64,000 nucleotides of DNA, from NCBI GenBank assembly GCA_028689585.1, contig JAQVCW010000023.1, positions 1 through 64,000 of the forward strand. Direction: 5' to 3'. Under the pieces are notes generated by a model. It made no database searches, was not told the DNA's origin, and worked only from the letters and a program-made list of their open reading frames with translations. The number at the start of each line of letters is the position of its first letter. Position 1 is the stretch's first letter. Positions 43,322-52,249 of the stretch are shown here, piece by piece. A program made the position numbers and the translations under genes. The stretch is from Lachnospiraceae bacterium. GTDB taxonomy: Bacteria > Bacillota > Clostridia > Lachnospirales > Lachnospiraceae.

Positions 43322-44779
43322 ATGAATAACAGGGTACATGTACAGGAAGAAATTTCGGATAAGTTAAGGGAAGAATGCGGTGTCTTTGGAATCTATGATT
43401 TTTCCGGGGAAAACGTGGCTTCTTCTGTTTATTATGGTCTGCTGGCGCTGCAGCACAGAGGCCAGGAGAGCTGCGGTATCGCAGTCAGCGATACCGGCGG
43501 ACCGAAAGGCAAGGTGCTGAGCACAAAAGGGATGGGACTGGTGAATGAGGTATTTTCCGAAGAGAGCCTGTCCGCCATGAAGGGGGATATCGGAGTAGGA
43601 CATGTACGATACTCCACGGCCGGAGGAAGTACCATTGAAAATGCACAGCCTCTGGTGCTGAATTATATCAAAGGCACCCTGGCGCTTGCTCACAATGGAA
43701 ACCTGTTAAATGCACCGGAGCTTCGCCGGGAGCTGGCACATGACGGCGCTATCTTTCAGACCACTATTGATTCTGAGGTGATCGCCTATCACATCGCCAG
43801 AGCCAGGGTGAAGACCAGCACTGTTGAAGAGGCAGTTGCCATGGCGATGCAGAAGGTGAAAGGTGCCTATTCCCTGATCGTTATGTCACCGCGCAAACTG
43901 ATTGGAGCCAGAGATCCCTTTGGCTTCAAACCACTTTGCATCGGAAAACGGGATCAGGCATATGTGCTGGCTTCGGAGTCCTGCGCACTGGATACCATTG
44001 GCGCGGAATTTATCCGGGATGTGGAGCCGGGAGAGATTGTTACCATCACACCCCACAACGGCATTGAGTCAAACCGGTCCCAGTGCCTGAAGCCGGAGGA
44101 TGGCATACGCCCCGCCAGATGTATTTTTGAATATATTTATTTTGGCAGGCCGGACAGCCAGATGGACGGAGTCAGCGTATACAAAGCCAGGATGCTGGCT
44201 GGAAAATATCTGGCAATTGACTCACCGGCAGAAGCAGATCTGGTGGTGGGTGTTCCGGAGTCCGGAAATGTGGCAGCGCTTGGCTATGCGATGGAGTCTG
44301 GCATTCCTTATGGGACGGCCTTTGTAAAGAACGGCTATGTGGGCAGGACCTTTATCAAGCCAAAGCAGAGCAGCCGTGAATCCGGCGTACAGGTAAAGCT
44401 GAACGTGCTGAAAGAAGCCGTCAGAGGAAAGAGAGTCATCATGATTGATGATTCTATTGTCCGTGGCACCACCAGCGACCGCATTGTCCATATGCTCCGG
44501 GCAGCAGGGGCGAAAGAGGTGCATATGAGAGTCAGCTCTCCTCCGTTTCTCTGGCCCTGCTACTTCGGGACGGATATACCGGAGCGCGAGCAGTTGATCG
44601 CGTATCAGAGGAGCGTGGAAGATATCCGCAGGATTATTGGTGCAGACAGTCTTGGATATCTTCAGTCAGACCGCCTGGAACAGATGGTGCAGGGCCTGTC
44701 CATCTGCAAGGGATGCTTCACCGGAGTTTACCCGCTGGAGCCTCCAAAAGAGGATATCCGGGGAGAATATGATAAATAG
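43322..44779 (+). CDS. purF: Amidophosphoribosyltransferase
   Basis: A 485-residue PurF. An 18-residue propeptide precedes the catalytic cysteine C19 (EECGVFGIYD), which acts in glutamine hydrolysis after processing. The PRPP site is VIMIDDSIVRGTTSDR, and a late CKGCF plus other cysteines fit the Fe-S class of PurF. It makes phosphoribosylamine, the first committed step of purine synthesis. Confidence 0.97.
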   Translation: MNNRVHVQEEISDKLREECGVFGIYDFSGENVASSVYYGLLALQHRGQESCGIAVSDTGGPKGKVLSTKGMGLVNEVFSEESLSAMKGDIGVGHVRYSTAGGSTIENAQPLVLNYIKGTLALAHNGNLLNAPELRRELAHDGAIFQTTIDSEVIAYHIARARVKTSTVEEAVAMAMQKVKGAYSLIVMSPRKLIGARDPFGFKPLCIGKRDQAYVLASESCALDTIGAEFIRDVEPGEIVTITPHNGIESNRSQCLKPEDGIRPARCIFEYIYFGRPDSQMDGVSVYKARMLAGKYLAIDSPAEADLVVGVPESGNVAALGYAMESGIPYGTAFVKNGYVGRTFIKPKQSSRESGVQVKLNVLKEAVRGKRVIMIDDSIVRGTTSDRIVHMLRAAGAKEVHMRVSSPPFLWPCYFGTDIPEREQLIAYQRSVEDIRRIIGADSLGYLQSDRLEQMVQGLSICKGCFTGVYPLEPPKEDIRGEYDK

Positions 44780-44827
44780 AAACGATGTGTTTTTGACGGG
44801 GATGGGGCAGATATCCCCAAGATTGTG

Positions 44828-44865
44828 TCAGCCCATTTGTCGAAGACAAATTTAGGATGGGCTGA
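44828..44865 (+). repeat. Dispersed hairpin repeat, copy E
   Basis: TCAGCCCA, TTTGTC-GAA-GACAAA (compensatory change from GCC/GGC), TGGGCTGA. It ends 23 bases before the purB start, inside the purine run, so it would lie in the purF-purB transcript. Confidence 0.9.
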
Positions 44866-44888
44866 TGTTCCAAAAAAGGAGAACAGGA

Positions 44889-46322
44889 ATGAGTACAGAC
44901 AGATATCAGAGTCCGCTGTCAGAACGTTATGCCAGCAAAGAGATGCAGTACATTTTTTCGCCGGACATGAAATTCCGTACCTGGAGAAAGCTGTGGATTG
45001 CGCTTGCAGAGACAGAGAAGGAACTTGGGCTGGACATCACAGAGGAGCAGATCGCAGAGCTGAAAGCTCACCAGGAGGATATCAATTATGATGTGGCAAG
45101 GGAACGGGAAAAAGTCGTGCGCCATGATGTAATGTCCCACGTATATGCCTACGGTGTACAGTGCCCAAAAGCGAAGCCCATCATCCATCTGGGAGCTACC
45201 TCCTGCTATGTGGGAGATAATACGGATATCATTGTTATGACGGAAGGCCTGAAGCTGGTAAAAAAGAAGCTGGTCAATGTGATTGCGCAGTTGTCAGAAT
45301 TTGCGGAGAAGTACAAGGATCTGCCTACACTGGCATTCACTCATTTTCAGCCGGCCCAGCCTGCTACTGTGGGAAAGCGTGCTACCTTATGGACGCAGGA
45401 ATTTCTCATGGATCTGGAGGATCTGGACTATGTCCTGTCCACCATGAAACTATTGGGTTCTAAGGGAACTACCGGAACCCAGGCCAGCTTTCTGGAGCTG
45501 TTTGACGGAGATCAGGAGATGATAGACAAGATTGATCCCATGATCGCAGCAAAGATGGGCTTTAAGGACTGCTATCCTGTATCCGGACAGACTTATTCCA
45601 GAAAAGTAGATACCAGGGTATGTAATATACTGGCGGGTATTGCAGCAAGTGCACATAAGATGTCCAATGACATTCGTCTTCTGCAGCATCTGAAGGAGAT
45701 TGAAGAACCGTTTGAAAAGACACAGATCGGTTCCTCGGCCATGGCATATAAGAGAAATCCCATGCGGAGCGAGCGGATTGCGTCTCTGTCCCGCTATGTG
45801 ATGATTGATGCCCTGAATCCGGCAGTGACTTCCGCAGTTCAGTGGTTTGAGCGGACGCTGGATGACTCCGCCAACAAGCGTCTGGCCATCGCAGAAGGAT
45901 TTCTGGCGACGGACGGTATTCTGGATCTTTGCCTGAATGTGACGGACGGACTGAAGGTCTATCCGAAGGTCATCGAAAAGCGGCTCAGATCAGAACTGCC
46001 GTTTATGTCTACTGAAAACATCATGATGGACGCAGTGAAAGCCGGCGGTGACCGTCAGGAACTGCATGAAAAGATCCGCACCCTTTCCATGGAAGCAGGG
46101 CGGAATGTGAAAGAAGAAGGAAAAGAGAACAATCTTCTGGAACTGATTGCAGCGGATCCATCCTTTAACCTGACGTTGGAAGAACTGCAAAAAACGATGG
46201 ATCCATCCAGATATACGGGACGTTCTGCCATTCAGGTGGATAACTTCCTGAAAAATACGGTGAATCCCGTTTTGGAACGGAATAAAGAACTTCTTGGCAT
46301 AAAAGCAGAGATTAATGTATAG
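44889..46322 (+). CDS. purB: Adenylosuccinate lyase
   Basis: A 477-residue PurB. The signature GSSAMAYKRNPMRSE includes the mobile-loop serine, and HLGATSCYVGDN and THFQPAQPATVGKR are further active-site parts. It splits SAICAR and adenylosuccinate, releasing fumarate. The start is the ATG at 44889 behind AAGGAG; the frame is open 24 bases upstream. Confidence 0.97.
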   Translation: MSTDRYQSPLSERYASKEMQYIFSPDMKFRTWRKLWIALAETEKELGLDITEEQIAELKAHQEDINYDVAREREKVVRHDVMSHVYAYGVQCPKAKPIIHLGATSCYVGDNTDIIVMTEGLKLVKKKLVNVIAQLSEFAEKYKDLPTLAFTHFQPAQPATVGKRATLWTQEFLMDLEDLDYVLSTMKLLGSKGTTGTQASFLELFDGDQEMIDKIDPMIAAKMGFKDCYPVSGQTYSRKVDTRVCNILAGIAASAHKMSNDIRLLQHLKEIEEPFEKTQIGSSAMAYKRNPMRSERIASLSRYVMIDALNPAVTSAVQWFERTLDDSANKRLAIAEGFLATDGILDLCLNVTDGLKVYPKVIEKRLRSELPFMSTENIMMDAVKAGGDRQELHEKIRTLSMEAGRNVKEEGKENNLLELIAADPSFNLTLEELQKTMDPSRYTGRSAIQVDNFLKNTVNPVLERNKELLGIKAEINV

Positions 46323-46335
46323 GAGGAAATTTGGA

Positions 46336-47610
46336 ATGGTAGAAGCAGTAGTAGGAGCAAACTGGGGAGATGAAGGAAAAGGCAAGATTACGGATATGCT
46401 GGCAGAGAAAGCCGACATTATCGTTCGTTTTCAGGGCGGTGCCAATGCCGGTCACACGATTGTAAACAACTATGGTAAATTTGCACTTCATACACTTCCT
46501 TCCGGTGTTTTTTATGATCATACCACCAGCATTATCGGAAACGGTGTGGCATTGAATGTGCCGGTGTTGTTTAATGAAATTAAGAGTATTGTGGACCGCG
46601 GGGTTCCCATGCCTAAGATTCTGGTATCCGACCGTGCGCAGATGGTGATGTCCTATCATATTCTTTTCGACCAGTGCGAAGAAGAACGTCTGGCCGGCAA
46701 GTCCTTTGGATCTACCAAATCAGGGATCGCGCCGTTCTATTCAGACAAGTACGCAAAAATTGGTTTTCAGGTCAGCGAGCTTTTTGATGAAGAGCTTCTG
46801 AAGGAAAAAGTGGTCCGCATCTGTGAACTGAAAAACGTGATGCTGGAGCATCTGTATCACAAACCGGCTATCAAACCGGAAGCTCTGCTGGAAGAGCTGC
46901 ATTCCTACAAGGAAATGATTGCTCCTTATGTATGTGATGTATCCTCCTATCTTTATGAGGCAATCAAAGAAGGAAAGACCGTACTTCTGGAAGGCCAGCT
47001 TGGCTCTTTAAAGGATCCGGATCACGGAATTTACCCGATGGTAACTTCTTCCTCCACTCTGGCAGCTTATGGTGCCATCGGAGCAGGGATCCCGCCTTAT
47101 GAGATCAAAAAGATCGTAACGGTATCCAAAGCTTATTCCAGCGCAGTGGGCGCTGGCGCTTTCGTCAGCGAGATCTTCGGTGAAAAAGCGGATGAGCTGA
47201 GAAAACGCGGCGGTGACGGCGGCGAATTTGGCGCGACTACGGGACGCCCGAGACGCATGGGCTGGTTTGACTGCGTAGCTTCCAGATACGGATGCAGAAT
47301 TCAGGGTACTACCGATGTAGCCTTTACGGTACTGGATGTGCTGAGTTATCTGAAGGAGATTCCGGTATGCATCGGTTATGAAATTGATGGTGAAGTCACC
47401 ACTGATTTCCCGACCACCGCAAAGCTGGAAAAAGCAAAACCGGTATGGAAAAAACTTCCGGGCTGGAACTGCGATATCCGCGGCATCAGAAAATATGAAG
47501 AGCTGCCGGAAAACTGCAGAAAATATGTTGAATTTATAGAAGAACAGATCGGTTTCCCGATCACCATGGTTTCCAATGGACCGGGAAGAGAAGATATTAT
47601 TTACAGATAA
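46336..47610 (+). CDS. purA: Adenylosuccinate synthetase
   Basis: A 424-residue PurA. It shows the GTP loop GANWGDEGKGK at about 7-17, the catalytic GGANAGHT, and GEFGATTGRPRRMGW. It converts IMP and aspartate to adenylosuccinate. AGGAGG precedes the ATG at 46336. It ends the purine run, 13 bases after purB. Confidence 0.97.
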   Translation: MVEAVVGANWGDEGKGKITDMLAEKADIIVRFQGGANAGHTIVNNYGKFALHTLPSGVFYDHTTSIIGNGVALNVPVLFNEIKSIVDRGVPMPKILVSDRAQMVMSYHILFDQCEEERLAGKSFGSTKSGIAPFYSDKYAKIGFQVSELFDEELLKEKVVRICELKNVMLEHLYHKPAIKPEALLEELHSYKEMIAPYVCDVSSYLYEAIKEGKTVLLEGQLGSLKDPDHGIYPMVTSSSTLAAYGAIGAGIPPYEIKKIVTVSKAYSSAVGAGAFVSEIFGEKADELRKRGGDGGEFGATTGRPRRMGWFDCVASRYGCRIQGTTDVAFTVLDVLSYLKEIPVCIGYEIDGEVTTDFPTTAKLEKAKPVWKKLPGWNCDIRGIRKYEELPENCRKYVEFIEEQIGFPITMVSNGPGREDIIYR

Positions 47611-47742
47611 GCAATCAGGTACAGAGAAAAAGGCGGGAAGCTGTTTTCATCCATTCATAGCTGCAGAGCGGATTGGGAAAATGGCTTCTCTCTTTTTAAG
47701 GAGCGGGGCGTTGCGCAATGCAGGGAATATTGATATAATAAA

Positions 47743-47956
47743 GCGCATGCATAAAACGCAGAAACCGCGTTTGCGCTTTGCGTAGGTAATTGCCGAAAAG
47801 CATGGCAATTACAAGCTATAATAAAGAGCAAAGCGCATGCATAAAACGCAAAAACCGCGTTTGCGCTTTGCGTAGGTAATTGCCGAAAGGCATGGCAATT
47901 ACAAGCTATAATAAGGAGCAAAGCGCATGCATAAAACGCAGAAACCGCGTTTGCGC
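47743..47956 (+). repeat. 90-bp tandem repeat (two and a third units) carrying a micro-ORF
   Basis: Units begin at 47743, 47833 and 47923 (the last is cut at 47956); units differ at only a few bases. Each unit holds two hairpins: GCAAAGCGC..AAACGC/GCGTTT-GCGCTTTGC and GTAATTGCC/GGCAATTAC. Each full unit also encodes MHKTQKPRLRFA-stop (47747-47785 and 47837-47875), and the third ATG (47927) runs in frame into the following membrane-protein gene. Spacers do not vary, so this is not CRISPR. Confidence 0.88.
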
Positions 47957-47989
47957 ATATATGAATTTGAAAATGAGGTAGCGGTTACG

Positions 47990-49015
47990 ATGATGAAATT
48001 ATTGATGTTGAGTATTTGGCTGGTGGTGATGCCGACTCTGGTGGGGTGTCTGTGGACAAGAAGAATGAAAGGGTATTCCGGAAATGTACTGCAGGCATTT
48101 TTCTACGGACTTTTTTCTTTGTTTGCCCTGTTTGAACTCCTGGCGATTCCCATGGTATTCCTGAAGAGGAGCCTGACACTGCTCAGCTTTAGCTGGGTGG
48201 TACTGACCGGGATTCTGGCCCTGATTTCTATAGTGAAAAATAAAAGCTTTGCCAAAGAGAGGGAATGGCTGAAAGGCTGCCGGCATAAAATGACCGCAGT
48301 GCTGGCGGTTGCTATTATCTGCATCGGCTGCCAGGCGGCATATGTGACAGTGGAAGAGCATGTGGATGAGGATGATGCATTTTATCTGGCCACTTCTACT
48401 ACGGCGGTGGAGAAGGACAGTCTGTACCGTTACAGTCCCTATACGGGAAAGGAGTACAAAAAGCTTCCGGCCCGGTATGTGCTGGCGGCATGGCCGTTGT
48501 TTCTGGCAGTGCTGTCGAAGCTGAGCTCCCTTCATCCTGCGGTACTGGCTCATTCCGTGCTGCCTGGATACATGGTTTTGCTGGCCTATTTGATTTATGC
48601 CCTGATCGCGGCGAGGCTGTATCCGGGAGAAAAGAAGAAACAGGCTTTGTTTTTGCTGTTTGCGGTGATCCTGCTGAGCTTTTCCGGTTTTTCCAGATAT
48701 TCGGCAGGAACCTTCCTTTTCGTCCGCTCCTGGCAGGGAAAAGCGGTGCTGGCCGGAGTCGGACTGCCTGCCCTGTGCTACAGCGCGTGGTGCGCTATGA
48801 AAGAAGAACAGAGTCTGGCCTGGTTTGGTCTGATCTGCACCGTGACTGCCGCCTGCATGTTCACTTCCATGGGAGTTGCGCTGTCTTTGATCCTGGTGGG
48901 CTCTGGCGGCCTGGTGTGGACCCTGAGCAGAAAAAACTGGAAATGTCTGTTTGCAGTGGGATTTTCCTGCTTCCCGGCGCTGGTTGTTGGTGTTGTTTAT
49001 GTCTTTCTGCGATAG
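47990..49015 (+). CDS. Multi-pass membrane protein, DUF6077-like
   Basis: A 341-residue protein with about nine hydrophobic segments and one conserved-looking extracytoplasmic stretch VEEHVDEDDAFYLATSTTA (about 115-135), which resembles the acidic D-D loop of DUF6077/glycosyltransferase-C-like membrane proteins. The start is uncertain: 47990 (behind GAGGT) fits the first membrane segment, but the ATG at 47927 in the third repeat unit has a better AAGGAG and would add 21 residues. Function unknown; it may work with the next gene. Confidence 0.65.
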   Translation: MMKLLMLSIWLVVMPTLVGCLWTRRMKGYSGNVLQAFFYGLFSLFALFELLAIPMVFLKRSLTLLSFSWVVLTGILALISIVKNKSFAKEREWLKGCRHKMTAVLAVAIICIGCQAAYVTVEEHVDEDDAFYLATSTTAVEKDSLYRYSPYTGKEYKKLPARYVLAAWPLFLAVLSKLSSLHPAVLAHSVLPGYMVLLAYLIYALIAARLYPGEKKKQALFLLFAVILLSFSGFSRYSAGTFLFVRSWQGKAVLAGVGLPALCYSAWCAMKEEQSLAWFGLICTVTAACMFTSMGVALSLILVGSGGLVWTLSRKNWKCLFAVGFSCFPALVVGVVYVFLR

Positions 49016-49028
49016 TGCCTGCCGGCGG

Positions 49029-49126
49029 GCAGAGCGGTTTGCAAAGTACCGAAGGGCCCCCGGCAATGCAGAGCGGTTTGCAAAGTACCGAAAGGACCCC
49101 GGCAATGCAGAGCAGATTTCTGTAAT
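49029..49126 (+). repeat. 39-bp tandem repeat between two membrane-protein genes
   Basis: Two near-identical 39-bp units start at 49029 and 49068 (GCAGAGCGGTTTGCAAAGTA and onward); a shortened third starts at 49107, and another GCAGAGCG begins at 49127. Function unknown. Confidence 0.8.
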
Positions 49127-49162
49127 GCAGAGCGCTTTTCGGAATAGAGAAGGAGCATAGTT

Positions 49163-49945
49163 ATGTGGAATACATTTTTATCGGTAATTACCCATTATAA
49201 AGATTATTTTGCGGCGGGAGGCTACGGGCTGCTGTTATTTTTGTGCCTGCTCTATTTCGCTGCGGGAACGAAGAAGTCTCCGGATCAGAAGGCACTTTTC
49301 TGGCCAACGCTTATCATGCTTTTGGTTATCTTCTGTCCGGTGACGGCGAAGATTATTATGAAAATGGTGGGCGAGGACGTTTATTGGAGGACATTCTGGG
49401 TTTTGCCGGTGGTGATTTTGGCTGCCAGTGCCGGAACGGATCTGATTGTCATGATCGCAGGCAGAAAAAAACAGATTTTGGCGGTGCTGCTGTGTACTGC
49501 AGCCCTTGCTTTAAATGGAACCTTTTTATTCAATGGAGAATATTTTCAGGCGAAGGAAAATAATTACAAGCTGCCTACAGAAGTGATTTGGGTGGCGGAT
49601 GCCATTAATGAGCATGCCCTGGAAAATAAGATTAAATTGAAAAAAATAGCAGCTCCCTATTCGGTGGCTACTTATATAAGGGTGTATGATGCCTCAATCC
49701 GGCAGAAGTATGGCCGCCTTGCAGAGCAGAACGGGAATGGCCGCACACAGTTGTATGTGGAGGTGAATTCCGATGATCCGGATTATGAAGTGCTGGCGGA
49801 GCGGGCGCAGAAAGCGAAGCTGCGCTATGTGGTGCTGCTGAGCGCAGCGGATAATGAAGAGGCGATGAATGCCATAAATTATGAAAAGGTTTATACTTCA
49901 CCATCCTACGCTGTTTATTTCAATCGATACTACGAGAAGGATTAA
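49163..49945 (+). CDS. Membrane protein with C-terminal soluble domain
   Basis: A 260-residue protein with four hydrophobic segments (about 17-35, 46-66, 76-98, 105-125) followed by a soluble domain from about 135 (KLPTEVIWVADAINEHALEN, then YSVATYIRVYDASIRQ). The C-terminal domain resembles the tails of large glycosyltransferase-like membrane proteins. With the preceding gene it could be the second half of one ancestral protein separated by the 39-bp repeats. No function assigned. Confidence 0.65.
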   Translation: MWNTFLSVITHYKDYFAAGGYGLLLFLCLLYFAAGTKKSPDQKALFWPTLIMLLVIFCPVTAKIIMKMVGEDVYWRTFWVLPVVILAASAGTDLIVMIAGRKKQILAVLLCTAALALNGTFLFNGEYFQAKENNYKLPTEVIWVADAINEHALENKIKLKKIAAPYSVATYIRVYDASIRQKYGRLAEQNGNGRTQLYVEVNSDDPDYEVLAERAQKAKLRYVVLLSAADNEEAMNAINYEKVYTSPSYAVYFNRYYEKD

Positions 49946-50028
49946 GGAAATTCAAGAACAGCCTTCGGCAGTCCCGCCGGAGGCTTACCGCTTGGTGGGG
50001 GATGGATACCCGCCGCTTAAGCTGTCCT

Positions 50029-50280
50029 TCACTCCTTCTGCTTGTGACCGGTGCCGGACTGGTCTTTGAGATCCGGCGTCTCTTCTTTTTTGCCAAGTAC
50101 TTTGGCCAGCAGTATCATGCCGTACATCAGAGTGGGAATGATGACGGTACAGGCGATGGCAGCCATGAACATATCCTTCGTAGCCGCATTTCCAGTCACT
50201 CCCAGAATAAAAGTAACTGCATAGACGCCCACCAGGATAACAATGCCGATCCATGCAAGTATCTGTTTTGCTTTTTTCAT
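50029..50280 (-). CDS. Small two-helix membrane protein
   Basis: An 83-residue protein with membrane segments at about 8-28 and 38-62 and a charged tail (GKKEETPDLKDQSG). AAAGGAG on the minus strand fixes the start at 50280. I do not recognise a family. It is the only minus-strand gene between purA and the SOD gene, divergent from the CarD-like gene. Confidence 0.7.
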   Translation of the reverse strand: MKKAKQILAWIGIVILVGVYAVTFILGVTGNAATKDMFMAAIACTVIIPTLMYGMILLAKVLGKKEETPDLKDQSGTGHKQKE

Positions 50281-50568
50281 GAAAAGTCTCCTTTGAACCG
50301 TATTGACGATAAATTTTCTTCCAATGTGCAGCATTCGAAGAAAAAAGTTACCCATATTGTAGCAGATATTATGTAAAATGCAAAGCAGTTCTTAAAGGAT
50401 GCGGTTTATGAAATATGCGCAGGCTTCAACGGGCATATAAATAGCAACATGCACAATAGGAAAAAGACGAATATTCTGAAAATTTTCACAAAAATGAAGA
50501 AAATGAAAAATAATGCTTACTTTATAGTGCAATAATGTGTTAAAATTGATATATTAGGGAGGGATGGC

Positions 50569-51078
50569 ATGTTTAAATCAGGACAGTATATTTATTATGC
50601 AAACAGTGGTTTGTGCAAAGTAGAGGAGGTTACGCATCTGAAAGTATCAGGAGCGGACCGCAACAGGTTATATTATCGGCTGACGCCCATGAACAGCCAG
50701 GGCGGAACGATCTACACTCCGGTGGACAATCAGAAGGTACCCATGCGTGAGATATTGAATGAAAAGCAGGCAGAGGAATTGATTGATTCTATTCCGCAGA
50801 TTGAAGAATTGTGGATACCGGAAGAAAAGCAGAGGGAACAGAGCTATAAGACAGCGCTGCAGTCTTCTGACTGCAGATCCTGGATCAGGATTATCAAGAC
50901 ACTGTATCTGCGCAAACAGAGCAGAATTTCCCAGGGACGCAAGATTACCTCTACGGACGAACGGTATCTGAGCAGTGCAGAGGAAAAGCTGTACGGGGAA
51001 CTGGCAGTGGCGCTGGGACGGAAAAAGAGTGAGATGGAGCAGTATATTGCTTTGAGGATAAAAGATTTAGAGGCATAG
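50569..51078 (+). CDS. CarD/CdnL-like RNA polymerase-binding regulator
   Basis: A 169-residue protein of the CarD family. The N-terminal RNA-polymerase-interacting domain is GQYIYYANSGLCKVEEV with YYRLTPMNSQGGTIYTPVDN, and a helical C-terminal part follows. CarD proteins stabilise open promoter complexes or respond to stress. GGGAGG precedes the start. It stands alone between a divergent small gene and the epimerase. Confidence 0.85.
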   Translation: MFKSGQYIYYANSGLCKVEEVTHLKVSGADRNRLYYRLTPMNSQGGTIYTPVDNQKVPMREILNEKQAEELIDSIPQIEELWIPEEKQREQSYKTALQSSDCRSWIRIIKTLYLRKQSRISQGRKITSTDERYLSSAEEKLYGELAVALGRKKSEMEQYIALRIKDLEA

Positions 51079-51125
51079 CTTCATGAGCTTGTATCAGGCT
51101 TTTCGTGAAAACCTGGCATACAGCA

Positions 51126-51164
51126 TCAGCCCGGCTGCTGAAAGCAGACTTTAAGAAGGACTGA
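51126..51164 (+). repeat. Dispersed hairpin repeat, copy F (divergent stem)
   Basis: TCAGCCC, then an apical stem CTGCT-GAA-AGCAG that differs in sequence from other copies yet still pairs, then GGACTGA. It ends 24 bases before the epimerase start. The upstream hairpin is GGCTTTTC-GT-GAAAACCT at about 51098-51115. Confidence 0.8.
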
Positions 51165-51188
51165 CGTTCCTGAACGGGAGGTTTACAA

Positions 51189-52124
51189 ATGGAAAAAGAA
51201 CAGAAAATGACGGCATCGGAAAAAAGTGCAGATGGATCATCTGTATATGAGATAAACAACGGAAAACTTTCGCTCAGAGCGAGAACAAAGAGCGGAGAAC
51301 TGGTCTCGCTGGTGAATTTGGAAAACGGCAGGGAATATATCTGGTGTGCCGATCCGAAGCACTGGGGCTGGAGCTCCCCTATTTTGTTTCCACAGGTAGG
51401 CGCCTGCAGAGACGGAAAGTATTCCTATGACGGAAAGCAGTATGACATGCCCCAGCATGGACTGGCACGGCACAGAGAGTTTACGCTGGTTTCGCAGGAA
51501 AAAAATGAACTGTGGTTTTCCCTGACGGAAGGGGAAGAGACACTGAGAAATTATCCTTTCCGCTTTGAACTTTTGATTGGCTATGTGCTGCAGGATCGGG
51601 CGGTGAAGGTCATCTGGCAGGTGATAAACCGGGATGAGAAGACCATGTACTATTCTATCGGAGGTCATCCGGCTTTTAACTGTCCGCTGAATAAGTCGGA
51701 AAAAAAGACAGATTACAGCATCTGGTTTCATGGTGTGGATAAAATCTGCAGCAGAGGAATTGATATGTCGAATGGTCTGGCTACAGAGCAGATCACAGAA
51801 TATAAGCTGGAACAGGAAAAGCTTCCGATCACAGAAACGCTGTTTGACCGGGATGCACTGGTGATTGAAAATCAGGTACACTCCGTTTCGCTGGTAAAAC
51901 CGGATGGAACCCCCTATCTGACTGTGGATTTTGAGGCTCCGCTGTTTGGAGTCTGGGCGCCGGTAGGCGGAAAGTCACCGTTTGTCTGTATTGAACCATG
52001 GTATGGCAGATGTGACAGTCAGCATTATGCCGGGGATCTGGCAGGCAGGGAATACGGACATACAATTTTGCCGGGGGATCAGGATGAATTTTCTTACTGG
52101 ATCAGGATTGAAGATGAAATGTGA
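51189..52124 (+). CDS. Aldose 1-epimerase (LacX-like mutarotase)
   Basis: A 311-residue galactose-mutarotase-fold protein. MPQHGLARHREF carries the catalytic histidine region, SIGGHPAFNCPL the second, and VCIEPWYGRCD the catalytic glutamate area. It interconverts sugar anomers; the LacX-like subgroup has poorly defined sugars. GGGAGG precedes the ATG. It shares a long bidirectional terminator with the convergent SOD gene. Confidence 0.88.
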   Translation: MEKEQKMTASEKSADGSSVYEINNGKLSLRARTKSGELVSLVNLENGREYIWCADPKHWGWSSPILFPQVGACRDGKYSYDGKQYDMPQHGLARHREFTLVSQEKNELWFSLTEGEETLRNYPFRFELLIGYVLQDRAVKVIWQVINRDEKTMYYSIGGHPAFNCPLNKSEKKTDYSIWFHGVDKICSRGIDMSNGLATEQITEYKLEQEKLPITETLFDRDALVIENQVHSVSLVKPDGTPYLTVDFEAPLFGVWAPVGGKSPFVCIEPWYGRCDSQHYAGDLAGREYGHTILPGDQDEFSYWIRIEDEM

Positions 52125-52130
52125 GATAAG

Positions 52131-52224
52131 GAAGCTGCCGCGTCAGGCAGAAGAATAGAGCGTGGTCTGCAAAGCTACACGGATGCAGACCGCGCTCCGT
52201 CTTTCTGCCCGGTGCGGCAGTTTC
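52131..52224. terminator. Long bidirectional hairpin between convergent genes
   Basis: Three nested arms pair: GAAGCTGCCGC with GCGGCAGTTTC, GGCAGAA with TTCTGCC, and AGCGTGGTCTGC with GCAGACCGCGCT. The 94-base structure sits exactly between the two converging stop codons and can serve both directions. Confidence 0.8.
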
Positions 52225-52249
52225 TTTATAAGGTAAATAATGCCTCAGA

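Noticed and set aside
47655-47921. Minus-strand frame with repeated CNCHAFRQLP units
   Set aside because: It is the antisense reading of the 90-bp tandem repeat.
47743-47956. Possible CRISPR array
   Set aside because: Units are identical over their full 90 bp with no variable spacers and no cas genes nearby.
48490-49125. Long alternative frame inside the first membrane-protein gene
   Set aside because: It overlaps a gene with clear membrane segments and lacks a ribosome site.
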